From positions 1 through 56,463 of the forward strand of contig CAZXSK010000018.1 in assembly GCA_964642855.1 (NCBI GenBank): DNA of 56,463 nt, given 5' to 3'. The notes below the pieces were generated by a model. The model saw nothing but the letters and a program-made list of their open reading frames with translations. It was not told the origin of the DNA and ran no database searches. Below are positions 30,554 to 37,551 of this stretch, piece by piece (position 1 is the first letter of the stretch; each line of letters starts with the position of its first letter). Both the position numbers and the translations under genes were made by a program. The stretch is from CAZXSK01 sp964642855 (GTDB lineage: Bacteria > Planctomycetota > Phycisphaerae > SM23-33).

Positions 30554-31297
30554 TCAGGTCAGCAGACGTGGCAGAATGTCCCCGGATCGGCCTTCCAGGC
30601 GGATATCCACCACGCGCGAGAAGCTGGTCGGCTCGAGGTTTACCTCAATCACCGGCGTTTCGTTGGTCAACGCCAGGTCCACCAGGCCGGCTGCGGGATA
30701 GACCACCGAACTCGTACCGATGCTCAGCACAACGTCCGCCCGGTCGATGGCCGCCTTCGAACGTCGCCAGAAATTACGTGGGAGCTCCTCGCCGAACCAC
30801 ACCACATCGGGACGCAGGTTGTTGCCGCACTGCGGGCAGATCGGCACGGGTTGCTCCAGCCGATCGAAGCCGATTGCGCAGTAGTACGAGCAGGTGTCGC
30901 AGCGCATCGCCGTCAACGAACCATGAAGCTCGTAGACCGTCCTGCTGCCCGCCCGCTGGTGCAGGCCGTCGACGTTCTGCGTGACGATCGCGAAACTCCC
31001 GTCACGCTCGACCAGCCGCTCCTCGAACGCCGCCAGCGCGTGGTGCCCTTCATTGGGCTCGATCGCCGCCAGCCGCATGCGCTTGTCGTTATGCCACGCC
31101 CATACTCTCGCCGGGTCGGCTGCGAACGCCTCCCTGCTTGCGACCTCGGGCCCGAAGCTCATGTCTCCTGCTCCCGCGCCGCGGTAGGTGGGCACGCCGC
31201 TTTCGGCAGAGATTCCCGCACCGGTGAACGCCACAACTCGCCCGGCGTCGGCGATCAGGTCCCGGGCTTCCTGCAGTTCCTGCGTGTCGATCGGCAT
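30554..31297 (-). CDS. cobB: Sirtuin NAD-dependent protein deacylase
   Basis: 247 residues from ATG 31297; the longer open frame to 31678 runs across the divergent promoter region and was rejected. Sirtuin motifs are in order: GAGISAESG at residues 26-34, TQNVDGLHQRAG, catalytic ELHG, the zinc pairs CDTC ... CPQC, then SIGTSSVVYPA and EVNLEPT. The family removes acetyl or other acyl groups from protein lysines using NAD in the cytoplasm. The usual Tyr/Arg pair of desuccinylases is not obvious (SYRG-type position reads TYRGAGAG), so the acyl specificity is open. It may be co-transcribed with the Mut7-C gene. Confidence 0.93.
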   Translation of the reverse strand: MPIDTQELQEARDLIADAGRVVAFTGAGISAESGVPTYRGAGAGDMSFGPEVASREAFAADPARVWAWHNDKRMRLAAIEPNEGHHALAAFEERLVERDGSFAIVTQNVDGLHQRAGSRTVYELHGSLTAMRCDTCSYYCAIGFDRLEQPVPICPQCGNNLRPDVVWFGEELPRNFWRRSKAAIDRADVVLSIGTSSVVYPAAGLVDLALTNETPVIEVNLEPTSFSRVVDIRLEGRSGDILPRLLT

Positions 31298-31429
31298 GGC
31301 TGCACACTCCGTAGGTCTCTGCCTACCGTATCGGACAGAGCAGGCCCGAGCCGTGACTGTCCTGGGCGATTTCCCCGCAAGCCCGGGCCCGCGCAAGAAT
31401 CGATCGGGCTGGCCGGGCGGAGAAGGAGT

Positions 31430-31438
31430 TGCTACAAT
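31430..31438 (+). promoter_or_regulatory. Extended -10 promoter (TGCTACAAT) at leaderless spacing
   Basis: TGC-TACAAT (31430-31438) is an extended -10 element, followed by exactly six bases and ATG 31445. AAGGAG at 31423-31428 lies too far upstream of the ATG to act as ribosome site and would not be in the transcript. Confidence 0.5.
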
Positions 31439-31444
31439 GCACGG

Positions 31445-31828
31445 ATGGTGGGCAACGGATTGCGGATCCTGGGCAACCTGACCCCCGAGCAGGTCCGCGT
31501 GATCTACTGGTGCTTCGGGGGCATGCTGGCGATCCTGTTTGTGGGCGTGATCCTGTTCTACGGGATCCGCCGCTGGCTGCTGGTGCGCGACGCCGAGCAT
31601 AGCCCGACCCACGGATTTGACATGGAATCGCTTGAGAGGCTTCGCGATTCGGGCGATATTACCCGCGAGGAGTTCCACCTCCTCCGGAGGATCGCTCTGG
31701 GTTTGCCCCCCGACGAGCAGGAAACGATGGAAAGCCCTTCAAGTGAGGCCCCATCGGATGACGATTTGGTGAATGAAGATAACGCGCAGGAGAATCCCTG
31801 CGCCGATGAGGAGTCCGATCCCGAATGA
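31445..31828 (+). CDS. Small single-pass membrane protein upstream of clpX
   Basis: 127 residues from ATG 31445; the in-frame extension to 30851 runs antisense through the sirtuin gene and was rejected. One membrane helix lies near residues 19-40 (IYWCFGGMLAILFVGVILFYGI), followed by a short SHOCT-like segment (MESLERLRDSGDITREEFHLLRRIALGLPP) and an acidic tail rich in Glu/Asp/Ser. It ends in ATGA overlap with clpX, so the two are translationally coupled. A membrane-anchored helper or adaptor for ClpX is conceivable, but nothing in the sequence proves it. Confidence 0.75.
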   Translation: MVGNGLRILGNLTPEQVRVIYWCFGGMLAILFVGVILFYGIRRWLLVRDAEHSPTHGFDMESLERLRDSGDITREEFHLLRRIALGLPPDEQETMESPSSEAPSDDDLVNEDNAQENPCADEESDPE

Positions 31829-33138
31829 GTGGAACGCAAGGCAAAGGCAAAGGCGGCGGCAACGGCGGAGGCCGAAAGAATCACACGTGCAGCTTCTGCA
31901 GCCGCAGCAGCGAAGACGTCGGCCCGATCGTCGAGGGCCCCAACGGGGTGTACATTTGTGGCAACTGTGTGGAACTCTGCCACAATATCATCCGCCAGGA
32001 GCAGCGCCGCGCCGCCCAGTCCAAACCCCTGTTCACCGCGATTCCCACCCCGCGGCAGATCAAGGAATATCTCGACCAGTACGTCATCGGGCAGGAAGCG
32101 GCCAAGAAGGTCCTTTCCGTGGCTGTGCACAACCACTACAAGCGCCTGACCCACGCCGACAGCGACGAGGTCGACGAAGTCGAGATCGAGAAGTCCAACA
32201 TCCTGATGATGGGCCCGACGGGCTGTGGCAAGACCCTGCTGGCACGCTCGCTGGCCAAGGTCCTCAATGTGCCCTTCGCCATCGGCGACGCCACCACCCT
32301 CACCGAGGCAGGCTACGTCGGTGAAGACGTCGAGAATATCCTGCTCAAGCTTCTCCAGGCGGCAGACTACGACCTCGAAGCCGCCGAACGGGGCATCATC
32401 TACATCGATGAAATCGACAAGATCGGCAAGACCTCCCAGAATGTGTCGATCACGCGCGATGTCAGCGGAGAGGGCGTGCAGCAGTCGCTGTTGAAGATGC
32501 TCGAGGGAACCGTCGCGAACATCCCGCCTCAGGGCGGACGCAAGCACCCCGAGCAGCAGTACATCCAGATGGACACCAGCCACATTCTCTTTATCTGCGG
32601 CGGCACGTTCACGGGCCTCGATGACATCATCCGCAAACGCCTGGGCCGGCAGATGATCGGCTTCGGAAGCGAATCCGAAAGCCAGCATGCAGACCAGAAC
32701 GGGAAAAAGAAGGAAGAGAATGTGCTCATGCAGGTCGAGCCGCACGACATGGTCGAGTTCGGCATGATCCCCGAACTCATCGGCCGGCTTCCCGTGCTTA
32801 CCGCACTGGACCATCTCGACGAAACCGCGATGGTCCGAATCCTCACCGAGCCGAAAAACGCGATCTGTCGGCAGTACAAGCGGTTCTTCGAGATGGAAGA
32901 CGCCACCCTGAATTTCACCGAAGACGCCCTCAGCGAGATTGCAAAGAAGGCACTCAGCCGGGAGGTCGGTGCCCGGGCGCTGCGAGCGGTGGTCGAGAAC
33001 CTCATGCTCGGCCTGATGTACGACCTGCCCGAACACAAGGAAGAAGGCGGCATCTACGAAATCACCGGCGAGATGGTCCGCGGCGACGCCGAGGCCACGC
33101 TGTTCACCGCCCTGAAGGTCAAGAAGGAAAGCGCCTGA
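31825..33138 (+). CDS. clpX: ATP-dependent protease ATP-binding subunit ClpX
   Basis: 437 residues, start overlapping the upstream stop (ATGA). N-terminal zinc-binding domain CSFCSRS ... CGNCVELC, then the AAA+ core: Walker A GPTGCGKT, Walker B IIYIDEIDKIG, the pore loop GYVGEDVE, sensor regions and the C-terminal domain (GARALRAVVENLML). A substrate-gripping hexamer, it unfolds proteins for ClpP. The insert around SESESQHADQNGKKKEEN matches the loop region next to the IGF-type ClpP-binding loop (here IGFGSES). ClpP is not in this window. A strong terminator follows. Identification is certain. Confidence 0.98.
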   Translation: MSGTQGKGKGGGNGGGRKNHTCSFCSRSSEDVGPIVEGPNGVYICGNCVELCHNIIRQEQRRAAQSKPLFTAIPTPRQIKEYLDQYVIGQEAAKKVLSVAVHNHYKRLTHADSDEVDEVEIEKSNILMMGPTGCGKTLLARSLAKVLNVPFAIGDATTLTEAGYVGEDVENILLKLLQAADYDLEAAERGIIYIDEIDKIGKTSQNVSITRDVSGEGVQQSLLKMLEGTVANIPPQGGRKHPEQQYIQMDTSHILFICGGTFTGLDDIIRKRLGRQMIGFGSESESQHADQNGKKKEENVLMQVEPHDMVEFGMIPELIGRLPVLTALDHLDETAMVRILTEPKNAICRQYKRFFEMEDATLNFTEDALSEIAKKALSREVGARALRAVVENLMLGLMYDLPEHKEEGGIYEITGEMVRGDAEATLFTALKVKKESA

Positions 33139-33172
33139 CCCGGGGGCGATCCGGTTTCCAAAGCCATACCCG

Positions 33173-33202
33173 CGCCCGTCGGTTGATCCCGGCGGGCGTT
33201 TT
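33173..33202 (+). terminator. Rho-independent terminator after clpX
   Basis: A 10 bp GC-rich stem (33173-33182 with 33189-33198, including one G-T pair) and a 6-base loop are followed by TTTT. It is 34 bases beyond the clpX stop and is the clearest intrinsic terminator in the window. Confidence 0.8.
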
Positions 33203-33217
33203 GTGTATCCACCATCC

Positions 33218-34327
33218 ATGCCCGGACCCATCGTTCACCAGGCCTACGCCGGAATCAGCGGGGCGACCTCGGTGGCGCTGCATATCGCCGCCGGCTCAAC
33301 CCAACCGTCCCGGCATGCCTTCGTCCTGCTTGGGCGCTGCGACCTGCACGCCGGCCACCTCAGGCGGCTGGAGCAGATGCGATGCCACCGAACGGTCGTC
33401 CGTAAGCGAAACCGTTGGGACGTGGGTTGCTATCGACGGGCGGGGCGAGCGATGGCGGACCTGGACCCCGTCGCGGCGATCTTTCACGGGGTGCGCACCT
33501 GGCCGACGATGCGCCAATTCCAGCGTTTCAGGCCGGATGTCCCCCGTGTGCTGATGGTGCACACCGCCCCCGGGCTGTTGGATCGCTGGCGATGGCGGAA
33601 GATCGCGGCCGGTGCGATGCGCTCCGCCCACGCCGTGGTAGCTGTCAGCCTTGCCCAGCAGCGCTGGCTGGGAACGACGGCTCCCATGAGTCGATACGTC
33701 ACGAAGCTCACCTGCATTCCCACCGGCCTGGACGTCGATTTCTGGCGACATGAGCCGGAGCTGATCCCGCCAAATCGGCCGCGCCTGGCGATGGTGGGTT
33801 CGCTGGTGGCCGAGAAAGGCCAGGACACGTTGATTCGGGCTGTCGGGCTTCTTCGTGATGCAGGCAGAGACGTGCAACTCACTCTGGTGGGAGACGGGCC
33901 CTTGCGGGTTGACCTCGGTCGCCTCGCCGAAAAGCTGGGTCTCGCCCGGTGCGTTCGCTTGACCGGCCCGGCCGATCCCGAAGCCGTCCGGGACATCCTT
34001 CATGAAACGGATGTCTACGTCCACGCCTCGCCGGCGGAGGGGCGAAGCATCGCCGTCATGGAAGCCCTCTGCGCCGGCAGAGCGGTGGTCGCTGTAGACT
34101 CTCCCGGCATGGCTGAACTGGTCAGCCCGGGCGAAACCGGCTGGCTGGTTCCCTCGGCCAGCCCGGAGACCATCGCCGACGTCGTGGGCGACGTGCTCGA
34201 CCAGCCCGAGGAAGCTTTTCGTGTGGCGAGGAAGGGGTTCCGGCATGCGACGGACCGCTTCAATCGCACGCGGATGAGCGAGCGGCTGGAGTCGCTGGTC
34301 GATTCACTGACCGGCGAGATGGACTGA
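33218..34327 (+). CDS. Glycosyltransferase family 4
   Basis: 369 residues using ATG 33218; a GTG at 33203 is in frame but sits in the terminator tail of clpX. GT-B architecture: the N-terminal half includes FHGVRTWPTMRQF and VVAVSLAQQRW. The donor-binding half has RLAMVGSLVAEKGQDTLIRAVGLL, VGDGPLR, VYVHASPAEGRSIAVMEALCAGRAVVA and DSPGMAELV, with the EX7E-like pair in EGRSIAVME. It is a probable retaining transferase for cell-surface glycans. It is separate from the LPS-core operon 29 kb away, and no polysaccharide cluster surrounds it. Confidence 0.85.
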   Translation: MPGPIVHQAYAGISGATSVALHIAAGSTQPSRHAFVLLGRCDLHAGHLRRLEQMRCHRTVVRKRNRWDVGCYRRAGRAMADLDPVAAIFHGVRTWPTMRQFQRFRPDVPRVLMVHTAPGLLDRWRWRKIAAGAMRSAHAVVAVSLAQQRWLGTTAPMSRYVTKLTCIPTGLDVDFWRHEPELIPPNRPRLAMVGSLVAEKGQDTLIRAVGLLRDAGRDVQLTLVGDGPLRVDLGRLAEKLGLARCVRLTGPADPEAVRDILHETDVYVHASPAEGRSIAVMEALCAGRAVVAVDSPGMAELVSPGETGWLVPSASPETIADVVGDVLDQPEEAFRVARKGFRHATDRFNRTRMSERLESLVDSLTGEMD

Positions 34328-34347
34328 GGCCCGTTCCTCCCGGTCCG

Positions 34348-35397
34348 TCAGCCCAGACGTTGGCGAATCGTCTGGGCGCGGGCTTCGCCTCGCTGGTCGG
34401 AGGACATCCGCTTGCCGATACGCTTCTGCATATGGGCCGGCTGGGTCGTCAGGAACAGCTCGTTGATCGTCGCAACGTCGACATTGTCGATGCGGCCGAG
34501 GTTCACTCCCAGACGGACCAGCGACAGCAGGTAGAGGGTCTCCTCCGAACTGATCATCCGGGCGGCTTGAAGGATCGCCATTGCGCGGTAGATCTTGTCA
34601 TCGAGGCTGGTCGCCCGCTTCTCCGCGAGCGATTCCCGTGCCCGCCGCTCGTATTCGATGAACTCGGGGATCGTACGCTCCAGAAAATCGTCGACAATCT
34701 GCTGTTCGCTCTTGCCGAGGGTCGTCTGGTTGGACAGTTGGAAGAAGTCGCCCGTGGCCTCGGTTCCTTCGCCGTACAGCCCGCGGATGGCGAGCTTCAT
34801 GTCCCGGGCGGCCCGGAAGGCCTTCTCGATCTGACCGGTCATCTTCAGCGCGGGCAGGTGGAGCATCACGCTGACACGCAGGCCCGTGCCCACGTTGGTC
34901 GGACAGGCCGTCAGGTAGCCGAACCGCTTGTGGAAGGCGAAATCCAGCCTCGCGTCAAGTTCGTCGTCGATCCGGTTGATCTCGTCGACGGCGTCATTGA
35001 GCTGCAAGCCGGAGCGGAGGACCTGCATCCGCAGGTGATCTTCTTCGTTGATCATGATCGCGACGGTCTCGGACTGGCTGATGACCGCCCCGCGAGGGTG
35101 TCTGCCGTCGGCGTGCTGGCGGGAGATCAGGTGCCTCTCCACCAGCAGCTGGCGGTCGAGTTCGCCGGCCTCACGGATATCGACGTAGAACAGGTCGTCG
35201 GCGATTGCGGCGTCGAGGATTTCCCTGCGCAGTCGTCCCTCGACGCTGGCCATCTGCTCCTCGGCGCAGCGGGAAAGAAAGGGCATTCCCGCGAGGTTCC
35301 TGGCGAGTCTCACGCGAGAAGAGATCACGACATCCTGCATCGGGCCCGTGCCGCTCAGCCACTCGCCCCCGTGGGTCATAAGGTCCGAAAGACTCAT
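34348..35397 (-). CDS. mcsB: Protein-arginine kinase McsB
   Basis: 349 residues, start overlapping the mcsA stop as ATGA. The phosphagen-kinase catalytic fold is clear: SSRVRLARNLAGMPF near the start, INEEDHLRMQVLRSG, TACPTNVGTGLRVSVMLHLPAL with the conserved active-site Cys, and GLYGEGTEATGDFFQLSNQTTLGKSE. McsB phosphorylates arginines on proteins and in Firmicutes marks them for ClpCP. Such genes are not confined to Firmicutes and also occur in Planctomycetota. Pairing with mcsA confirms the assignment over a metabolic creatine/arginine kinase. Confidence 0.95.
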   Translation of the reverse strand: MSLSDLMTHGGEWLSGTGPMQDVVISSRVRLARNLAGMPFLSRCAEEQMASVEGRLRREILDAAIADDLFYVDIREAGELDRQLLVERHLISRQHADGRHPRGAVISQSETVAIMINEEDHLRMQVLRSGLQLNDAVDEINRIDDELDARLDFAFHKRFGYLTACPTNVGTGLRVSVMLHLPALKMTGQIEKAFRAARDMKLAIRGLYGEGTEATGDFFQLSNQTTLGKSEQQIVDDFLERTIPEFIEYERRARESLAEKRATSLDDKIYRAMAILQAARMISSEETLYLLSLVRLGVNLGRIDNVDVATINELFLTTQPAHMQKRIGKRMSSDQRGEARAQTIRQRLG

Positions 35398-35888
35398 GAA
35401 TTCTCCAACTCTTTGATTTCGTCGCGGAGCGTCGCAGCCCGCTCGTAATCTTCGGCTGCGATGGCTTCCTTCAGCGACGCCCGCAGGCGGAGGATTTTCG
35501 TCTGCTTTTCCTGGCTTTGTCCGGCGCGCTGGGGCACCTTGCCGATGTGTTCGCTCGCGCCTTCATGGGCTCGCTCGAGCAGGGGCACGATCGCGCTGGA
35601 GAACGCGTCGTAGTCGTTCGGGCAACCCAGCACCGCCTGGTGCCGGAAGTCCGAGAACGAAAGCCCGCATACCTCGCACTTGAGCGACTCGGAATCCTCC
35701 TGGCCTTCGGGGCTGGACTGCAGGATGAAATCCTCCAGCAACTGGCTGATGGGCACGTCGGTCTTGACGGTGATCCCCTCGGCCGCTGCGCAATCTTCAC
35801 ACAGGTGCTTTTCGAGTTTCTGCCCGTCGATGATCTCGGTGAGATGCACGGTGGCGGGCCGGTCGCAGCGGTCGCATTTGAACTTCAT
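35394..35888 (-). CDS. mcsA: McsA, zinc-binding activator of McsB
   Basis: 164 residues, AGAGAGGTG before the ATG. It has two zinc-knuckle pairs, CDRC ... CEDC near the N-terminus and CEVC plus a single later Cys (LGCPNDY) in the middle, followed by a C-terminal UvrB/UvrC motif (LRASLKEAIAAEDYERAATLRDEIKELE). It activates McsB kinase and helps route substrates to a Clp ATPase. The overlap with mcsB and the strong promoter give a simple two-gene operon. Confidence 0.94.
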   Translation of the reverse strand: MKFKCDRCDRPATVHLTEIIDGQKLEKHLCEDCAAAEGITVKTDVPISQLLEDFILQSSPEGQEDSESLKCEVCGLSFSDFRHQAVLGCPNDYDAFSSAIVPLLERAHEGASEHIGKVPQRAGQSQEKQTKILRLRASLKEAIAAEDYERAATLRDEIKELENS

Positions 35889-35909
35889 GGGGTCACCTCT
35901 CTCACCTCA

Positions 35910-35938
35910 ATAGTAAGAACGCCCCCCGCGCCCGTCAA
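35910..35938 (-). promoter_or_regulatory. Promoter of mcsA-mcsB
   Basis: On the minus strand, TTGACG (35938-35933), a 17 bp spacer and TACTAT (35915-35910). Predicted start is near 35903, giving a leader of only ~15 nt. No CtsR-like heptad repeat operator is evident. Confidence 0.7.
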
Positions 35939-36164
35939 GCGGGCCCGGATCGATGGCGTCGCGACGGGCTCTGCCGGACCGTCCTGCTGTTCTATTCGGA
36001 ACGCCCGGGCCCGGGATTTATGCCCCCTGGGGGCGATATGGGAGGCCAGGTTTTGGCGAAAGGTCTTTTCTCGGCCGCTGTTTTGCCTAGAATGCCCCCC
36101 ATCGGCGCTGCCCACCCCAACGGTGGGATTCGCCTTCCGTGAGCTCGAGTCCCGGAGAATGTGC

Positions 36165-37322
36165 ATGGCTTCCAGCAGGAAAAAGGCTGACGACACCTTC
36201 GACGACGCACCGCTGCCGGCCAGGCTGCGAAAGCAGAAGAAGCAGGTGCTCTCCGAGCCCGTCCAGCCGGTTGACGTCCGCAAGGGCCTCAAGGCGGCCG
36301 ATCTCGTCGACGCCATGGCGGGTATGTCCATCCAGGCCAGGAACATCGGGGCCTGCGCCCGCGTGCTGGACGGCATGTACACCGATCGCCAGCGGCCTAC
36401 GGTCATGCTCGGGCTCGCCGGACCGCTGATCGCGGCGGGCCTGCGGAAGGTCATTCGAGACCTCGTGGTCGGCGGATACGTTGACGTGGTGGTCTCTACC
36501 GGGGCCATTCTCTACCAGGACATCTACCAGGCGCGCGGATTTGAGCACTACCGCGGTACGCCGACCGCTGACGATACCGTCCTGCGCGATCTCCGCATCG
36601 ATCGCATCTACGACACGTACGTCGATGAGGAGAAGTTCTGGGACACCGATCTGTGGTGCGGGCGGATGGCTGACGAACTCCCGCCGGGCAACTACTCGTC
36701 TCGGGCGTACCTTGACTTCCTCGGCAGCAAGCTCGACGATCCGGACTCGATCGTGCACCAGTGCCACCGTCTCGGTGTGCCGATCTTCGCTCCTGCGCTG
36801 AACGATTCGTCGATCGGCATCGGCCTGACGTCGCACTACCACCGTTGCAGGCAGCAGGGCAGGGATGGCATCGCGATCGATTCGATCCGCGACAACTACG
36901 AACTGACGCAGATCGTGGTGCAAAGCCCGATGACTTCAGCGATTTACGTCGCGGGCGGGGTGCCGAAGAACTACATCAACGATTCGATTGTGATGAGCTA
37001 CATCTTCGGGCTCGAGCGCGGGCACGAGTACGCCCTGCAGGTCACCACGGCCGTCACGGCCGACGGGGGGCTTTCCAGCTCGACGCTGGGCGAGGCGCAG
37101 TCGTGGGGCAAGATCCGCAAGGAGGCGCGGTTTGCGATGGCGTGGGTCGAACCCAGCGTTTCGCTGCCGCTGCTGGCTGCCTACGCGATGGATCGGTATC
37201 CGTCACGCAAGGGTCTGCGCCTGAAGATGACGTGGGACGGCGACATGCTCACAAGCCTGGAGCGACCCGCGAAGAAGAAGATCGCCGAGACGATCGCCAA
37301 GGCCCGGGCCCGGGGCAAGTGA
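36165..37322 (+). CDS. Deoxyhypusine synthase-like protein
   Basis: 385 residues from ATG 36165, placed eight bases after GGAG; ATG 36159 is too close to it. The in-frame extension to 35517 runs antisense to mcsA. The sequence follows deoxyhypusine synthase: LAGPLIAAGLRKVIRDLV, VDVVVSTGAILYQDIYQ, PIFAPALNDSSIG, YVAGGVPKNY and STLGEAQSWGKI, where K316 matches the lysine that carries the aminobutyl intermediate. Eukaryotic and archaeal enzymes modify eIF5A/aIF5A using spermidine and NAD; bacterial relatives lack that target and some make homospermidine. The catalytic Lys is intact, so the protein is probably an active aminobutyltransferase of unknown acceptor. The N-terminal 40 residues are charged and unique. 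Confidence 0.88.
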   Translation: MASSRKKADDTFDDAPLPARLRKQKKQVLSEPVQPVDVRKGLKAADLVDAMAGMSIQARNIGACARVLDGMYTDRQRPTVMLGLAGPLIAAGLRKVIRDLVVGGYVDVVVSTGAILYQDIYQARGFEHYRGTPTADDTVLRDLRIDRIYDTYVDEEKFWDTDLWCGRMADELPPGNYSSRAYLDFLGSKLDDPDSIVHQCHRLGVPIFAPALNDSSIGIGLTSHYHRCRQQGRDGIAIDSIRDNYELTQIVVQSPMTSAIYVAGGVPKNYINDSIVMSYIFGLERGHEYALQVTTAVTADGGLSSSTLGEAQSWGKIRKEARFAMAWVEPSVSLPLLAAYAMDRYPSRKGLRLKMTWDGDMLTSLERPAKKKIAETIAKARARGK

Positions 37323-37551
37323 GGCCGGTAGCTCATCGCGGCTGGTCGTTGCGGCAAGAAAATCGAAATTCGAAAGTTTGGCCCGAACCCTGCGTTGTGG
37401 CGGGACGTACGACGGACGGCGGGCGCGGAAGGTGCGCCCCCGCGCGACGGGCATCCCGGCCCTGTCGCAGGGAAACAGGCCCTGTCATCGGGCAGCCGAC
37501 GCGGCGTAGCATTCCGCTCTCCGCAGGCTGCCAACGGTTCTGGAGCATCGG

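Noticed and set aside
31558..33231. 557-codon minus-strand frame antisense to clpX
   Set aside because: ClpX is certain on the plus strand; this is a codon-bias shadow.
36020..36095. Promoter for the deoxyhypusine-synthase-like gene (TAGAAT just before 36100)
   Set aside because: A -10-like TAGAAT exists but no acceptable -35 hexamer lies 16-18 bp upstream, so it was not listed.
35517..36164. In-frame N-terminal extension of the deoxyhypusine-synthase-like gene
   Set aside because: It runs antisense through mcsA and the mcsA promoter. GGAG eight bases before ATG 36165 defines the start.
37340..37380. AT-rich palindromic stretch (CGAAATTCG) before the metal ATPase
   Set aside because: Short and imperfect, with no accompanying promoter boxes that I can support.
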